Shown: positions 60,601 through 64,000 of the stretch, one piece after another
Layout of the letters: every line of letters starts with the position of its first letter
Numbering within the stretch: position 1 is the first letter of the stretch
Assembly: GCF_026151205.1 (NCBI RefSeq)
Contig: NC_087072.1
Location: forward strand, 10,578,169 to 10,642,168
Length of the DNA stretch: 64,000 nt
DNA from: Bolinopsis microptera
Lineage: Eukaryota > Ctenophora > Tentaculata > Lobata > Bolinopsidae
Direction of reading: 5' to 3'
The notes under the pieces: generated by a model
The model's input: only the letters and a program-made list of their open reading frames with translations
The model's database searches: none
What the model was told of the DNA's origin: nothing
Translations under genes and position numbers: made by a program

Positions 60601-63600
60601 TCTCCACACAGGTAGCGTTGTGCTGACACTGTACTTGAGCACAAGTATCAGACAGATCACAATCTCTCCTTACCTTTCCATCTCCACACTCGCACTCATA
60701 ACTCTCCTCAGTTTCAGTACAATTTCCCGCTAAGTCTCCGTGGGTGCAAGGTGTTAGAAGTTCACAGAATGCTTTGTCTTGACAATCAAATCCGTGGTAA
60801 CCTTTAGGACATGGTTTGCAGAGGAAGGAGGTTCCTTCAACAGAGAAGCATCTAGAAGTATCGTTACAAGGATTAGGTTCGCACATGTCTATCAGTTCTC
60901 CACAAACTGTTCCGGTGTAACCAGCGGTGCAGTCGCACGTGAAGTTTGTGTCTGATGTCTCTAGACACTCTGCTCCATTAAGACAAGGGTCGAAGTAGCA
61001 GGGTGGGTATGTGCCCTGAGAGAGCTTATTTCCGTGGGTAGGAACCAACTCCACTCCATCAACTGCTACAGAGAATATGCTACCTGTAAAACTGTTATCT
61101 CCGAGTCCGATGAATACTTCTTTGTCCAGTTTGGTTTCAGACGAGAACTCCATTTCGGTTACATCATCTCCGTTAATAACATTGATGTGATTCATCTTCC
61201 TTTCAAAGGTCAGTGTCTTTACGGTACCATCAGCAAAGGTAAAGTCACTCAACTTAAACTCTAACATTTTCTCTCGGTCTTCCACGAACATGGTGTTGAT
61301 ACGTAAAATAACTGCATCTTCTTCGGTATTAATGAGTGGTGAAGAGAACTCGATCTTCAGAGAGTTCCCAACATCAAAATGTTTGTGATACGCCACATAA
61401 CCGGCAGTGATCTGAAGTGGTACAAAATAGACGGTCTCCTCACAGAGGTCTCCTTGTAGGAGGTCGTTATCACACTCGCATGTTCCATCTCCGACACATG
61501 AACCTGAAGCACATGGACTGATACCGCAGAGTGGGGGAGCACCGTCCGCATTTACTTTTACTACACGACTAAGAGATCCGAGGAGGGAGTCTGCGTTCAG
61601 GTGGAACTCGCTTATTTGACCAACAAAAGGACTGAATGGGATGTTTGCGTCAAAGTTTTTCACAAGATGGTTAAGTCCAAAGAAGTCTCTTACTCCACCA
61701 ACATATACTGTATTCCTACGGAACAAATCCACGGACTCGTATTTGGTTCGGACAATGTTATTTACATATTTACCACTCACGGCAAGTGACGCTTTCTGAG
61801 CGTGTAGGGTAAGGGTGACGGTATTCCATGATTCGGCTGATAATTCAATACTCATTGTTTTGAATAAATCTGATTCTTTGTACAAGCCGAAGTGAACGGC
61901 TCCGTCTTTAAGAGCAAGATAGAATAAAGATTGTGGGACAGTCTTTTCTTTGTACTTGCTGGCACCGTACAACATGATACCCTCATCTGTCTCAGATTGG
62001 AACCTTATCTTGAACTCGTTACTCTCTCCATACTTGGTGTCCACAACAGCGTAGGAGTTGCTTCCTAGGAAGGTGAGAAGTTGGGGTGTTCCAGCACAAT
62101 CAGGTCCAGACGGACTACGTTCACACAAACAGCCGTGTCCTCTTGTTCGTTCGTAGCAGATGTTGTCGCTACCACAAGGACTTCCCTTGCAGGGAGGGGT
62201 ATAGTCTTCTGTAATATCTCGAGATTTGGCTGAGACAAAATTTAGTCCGATACTATCTTTCAGTTTTGCCTTTCTGCTGTTCAGAGTAATGGGCTGAATT
62301 TCACCAAAGAACCCTGGGATGGATGATGCTTCCAGGTCGGTTCCAGCAATGTCGACACTCGCAGGGATAGAGCCGAAGGTGATTGACCCGTCTAGATTCA
62401 TATCCTGAATATGGGTGCAATCAAACAGTTCCACGTTATTATCGACAGAAATGGACATAGTGTTGTGATTTATGTGCACTCTAATCAGACTCCAGTGATC
62501 CATTTGTACTGTATGCGAGTGCTCTCTTGAGATGTACTCACCTGACACCATACAGTCAAAGAAAATATTACCGTCAAGATACATGGCACAGAAGCCATTA
62601 CTTCCCTCGAACATCACAATAAATCCTCTGGGATACTCAGGATTGATCTCCATATCAAACTTGTACTCTGGATTGTTTCCTTCCAATTTCTTATACTGGT
62701 TTCCAGGGAATGCGAGGTGGCTGTCAGCTTTGAATGAGGGTATGATAATGAGGTCTGTGCATAGTTCACCATGATGGGGCCAGCTACACACACATTGGGG
62801 TCCCCTACTTGTGTCACGACAACCTCCAGGACACTCCGTGGATTGACAGTTCTCTCCAACTTCAATCTCACAGAGATCGCCTCGGAATCCAGCCAGACAT
62901 TGACAGTACGGTCCGACTCTAATACCTCCGTTTTCACAAGGGATAGGTGCTTCTTCAGTTGGCTCAATAGAAATGTTGATATCATCTATTTCATCGTCAT
63001 CGTCGCTGCATTCATCAAAACCTCCTCCTTCAGCCATGTTGATGATATCAATGTTACCAATATCTACCAGACATCCAGTGTACGAGCTGATAGCCTCTCT
63101 CTTAGCACTGGGAACTGCACCGAACTGCATACCTCCACTTGGTGACGCATCCTTTTTCTCTGAGAAGACGGAAACATCAGTCTGGTTACCCACCATCAGT
63201 TCAAGGTAATCATCCACTAAAATAACGCTGACGGTAGCAAATCTATCGGTGATCGGTAATTCAAGCATCGTTTCTTCCAGAGTCAGCTGGATCTTTGAGT
63301 CGAACAGTTTCAAACTGAGCTGACCAAGAGATGTGGCCTGTTCGAAAACTTGTTGTTCCGTTGTCATGTCCCTGATCTTCAGTCCCATCTTAAGTCGAAC
63401 TCCTTTCTCAGTGACCTCTCCAAGAGGTATGGATGCCTTGCTCTGTGGATTGAACTGAAGAACACTAGCTTTCTTCTCGCACTTCTTGCCCACCCATGGT
63501 AGGTTACAGTTACAATCGAATCCTGATCGTGTGTTTGTACATACACCATCGTGCAGACATGTTTCAAATTGACAAAGTTCAATATTACAATACTCGCCCA

Positions 63601-64000
63601 TAAAACCAACATCACAAACACATACAGCAGCACCATCCTCTTCGGCACAAGTTCCATGGGGGATACAGGGGTTGTTCTCTTCACTGCATAACTCACTGGG
63701 ATGTTCACAATTGTCTCCAGTGTACCCTCCAGTACAATTACATTGGTACTCAGTAACACCCAGATTCTCACAGTCAGCCATATGGAGACAAGGTTCCAGA
63801 TCACAGGGCTCCACGACCCGCTCACAATGGGCACCTCCGAACATTTCAGGACAGTCGCACTCGTAGCTTCCCAGCGTGTTCCGGCACGTACCCCCGTTCT
63901 GGCAGCTGTTCTCCAGAGTGGAGCACTCGTCGATATCACTCTCACAGTTATCACCGCTATAACCAACACAGTTACAAGTATAAAATCCAATACCCTGAGT
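57665..64000 (-). CDS. Very large secreted EGF/laminin-G protein (Eyes shut/Crumbs-like), 5' partial
   Basis: One uninterrupted frame of at least 2110 codons, still open at the window edge (the outermost codons read an EGF with GYSGDNCE and DIDEC). It is an extracellular matrix or apical-surface protein. Order from the first in-frame Met (63844): EGFs (to about 125), LamG-1 (about 126-275), an acidic linker (DECSDDDDEIDD), two EGFs, LamG-2 (365-550), EGF, LamG-3 (590-770), EGF, LamG-4 (805-945), about 15 consecutive EGFs (several calcium-binding, DVDEC/NIDDC), LamG-5, EGF, LamG-6, EGF, LamG-7, and a short basic end (YKLKYRLK). No transmembrane helix follows LamG-7, unlike Crumbs and neurexin; the end resembles Eyes shut. 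The absence of introns over 6.3 kb is unusual for such genes. Assignment to one family is tentative. Confidence 0.85.
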   Translation of the reverse strand, partial: TQGIGFYTCNCVGYSGDNCESDIDECSTLENSCQNGGTCRNTLGSYECDCPEMFGGAHCERVVEPCDLEPCLHMADCENLGVTEYQCNCTGGYTGDNCEHPSELCSEENNPCIPHGTCAEEDGAAVCVCDVGFMGEYCNIELCQFETCLHDGVCTNTRSGFDCNCNLPWVGKKCEKKASVLQFNPQSKASIPLGEVTEKGVRLKMGLKIRDMTTEQQVFEQATSLGQLSLKLFDSKIQLTLEETMLELPITDRFATVSVILVDDYLELMVGNQTDVSVFSEKKDASPSGGMQFGAVPSAKREAISSYTGCLVDIGNIDIINMAEGGGFDECSDDDDEIDDINISIEPTEEAPIPCENGGIRVGPYCQCLAGFRGDLCEIEVGENCQSTECPGGCRDTSRGPQCVCSWPHHGELCTDLIIIPSFKADSHLAFPGNQYKKLEGNNPEYKFDMEINPEYPRGFIVMFEGSNGFCAMYLDGNIFFDCMVSGEYISREHSHTVQMDHWSLIRVHINHNTMSISVDNNVELFDCTHIQDMNLDGSITFGSIPASVDIAGTDLEASSIPGFFGEIQPITLNSRKAKLKDSIGLNFVSAKSRDITEDYTPPCKGSPCGSDNICYERTRGHGCLCERSPSGPDCAGTPQLLTFLGSNSYAVVDTKYGESNEFKIRFQSETDEGIMLYGASKYKEKTVPQSLFYLALKDGAVHFGLYKESDLFKTMSIELSAESWNTVTLTLHAQKASLAVSGKYVNNIVRTKYESVDLFRRNTVYVGGVRDFFGLNHLVKNFDANIPFSPFVGQISEFHLNADSLLGSLSRVVKVNADGAPPLCGISPCASGSCVGDGTCECDNDLLQGDLCEETVYFVPLQITAGYVAYHKHFDVGNSLKIEFSSPLINTEEDAVILRINTMFVEDREKMLEFKLSDFTFADGTVKTLTFERKMNHINVINGDDVTEMEFSSETKLDKEVFIGLGDNSFTGSIFSVAVDGVELVPTHGNKLSQGTYPPCYFDPCLNGAECLETSDTNFTCDCTAGYTGTVCGELIDMCEPNPCNDTSRCFSVEGTSFLCKPCPKGYHGFDCQDKAFCELLTPCTHGDLAGNCTETEESYECECGDGKVRRDCDLSDTCAQVQCQHNATCVETNDEFECECTERWQGRYCEEPIDNCAEDTCQNGGTCVSLFDDRKYFCLCSMGYSGDQCEIILDMCENEPCQNGGVCSTKAGMFVCECPEPFFGHDCSSSACDAFNCNDGECGIEEGSPVCVCDAGYTGEQCDLDVDECLEETACSNGQGICLNVFGDYNCHCHPGFEGKDCEINIDDCTEDSCNGNGFCMDGYDSFTCLCDALYTGEFCEEKSDRCSPDPCQNGASCFNYGIDHFCICPQGYEGVNCSINSDDCRFNRCENFARCVDELNGYSCDCEGMFSGHFCERDVDECANTPCHNGANCTNTYGGFECECPEFYAGETCEVTLGECHGNPCQNGAECYEVGMVGEGRTCRCLEGWTGDDCEIRVTECNDDSCQNGGSCVVSEYGFACECKYPFSGPNCATKIVVPYLSSAQSFVAFETSIVDIAKGFEFRFRPERSGFVFHLAYDNFYLNAMSTEANTMVFTANLDGKVYTKISSASLDHEEWNKVHIKANSKAITLTVNSESDVMTLKTTQLKTILRKRHQFYIGDSTKTNSFVGCFYDLGQDLGSNGVEFEGIEYCEGGNTCIVGHLGKCGEGGQCNEIGHCDCPLGRSGQYCEKDRPSRNPSFNRDGYLLLQETDKHSYILSLAAQGTGAVFVGYDKKGRDIVSLVIDSTSIKLTGMAQETIYIKGYDGAWLDLTMTFDANENAVSVELGTGEEMMTIYEGDRKLAKLYLGGSAKFSNNFRGCFTEVTVDGVEPEYAEQNNVVECAMEGCYDNACQNSVNDYNNCVSDGPRYFSCICGHNFVGDKCDVQWNRQTPRFNGNSFLKFLNPDNSTNEDLMLAIVFKVTSKSGLLFSTELSSQHPDYVEIGISKGRLYMTFELGAGPAFLECPRYVDDGKWHFLHLTLRGNHAVLMVDRWASEVVSPGQRNTLNVGPYLYLGGSPTEPGITGCVESLSVRDEPLTMSDTVASSNIHYCEDNVPENSIYKLKYRLK

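Noticed and set aside
58080-63209. Many frames overlapping the EGF/LamG gene
   Set aside because: Shadows of the long minus-strand coding frame.

Overview
The window is animal nuclear DNA: spliced genes with GT-AG introns, EGF/laminin-G, SH3, FN3, sushi and rhodopsin-like receptor modules, AATAAA signals, and eukaryotic transposons (non-LTR, Penelope-type, pogo, hAT, Helitron, foldback). The AT-rich composition, gene content and transposon mix suit a marine invertebrate, possibly a cnidarian. That placement is an inference.

Layout. (1) 1-3.9 kb: a minus-strand GPCR gene split by a 5'-truncated LINE with a 10-bp target duplication. (2) 4.6-52.1 kb: a plus-strand RIM-binding-protein-like gene. 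Its long coiled-coil N-terminus is spread over many small exons, followed by SH3, FN3, SH3, SH3; its 5' end was not found. An early intron holds a small minus-strand gene with its own TATA box and poly(A) signal. (3) 10.8-45.7 kb: one about 34.9-kb intron of that gene. It contains four intact tandem antisense genes for Golgi type II sulfotransferase-like proteins (ST-A to ST-D, 431, 428, 408 and 443 aa), each with seven phase-conserved exons. It also holds a fifth, chimeric gene joining the sulfotransferase anchor and stem exons to coiled-coil exons, a sixth fragment, and many transposons. These include a 6.4-kb foldback element with nested hAT and reverse-transcriptase insertions, a Helitron containing a hAT element, and LINE ORF1 remnants. 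(4) 53.7-56.4 kb: a minus-strand gene for a secreted, probably GPI-anchored sushi-like protein of 316 aa, convergent with the RIM-BP gene. (5) 57.7-64.0 kb: the 3' part of a minus-strand gene for a very large EGF/laminin-G protein, intronless over 6.3 kb and open past the window edge.

The RIM-BP-like protein would act in presynaptic scaffolding. The sulfotransferases would act in Golgi glycan sulfation, and the sushi and EGF/LamG proteins outside the cell. I see no shared pathway. The striking feature is architectural: a tandem enzyme family that expanded and was remodelled inside another gene's intron. Exon coordinates were read by hand from splice sites and reading frames and may be off by a few bases. 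No database search was possible.
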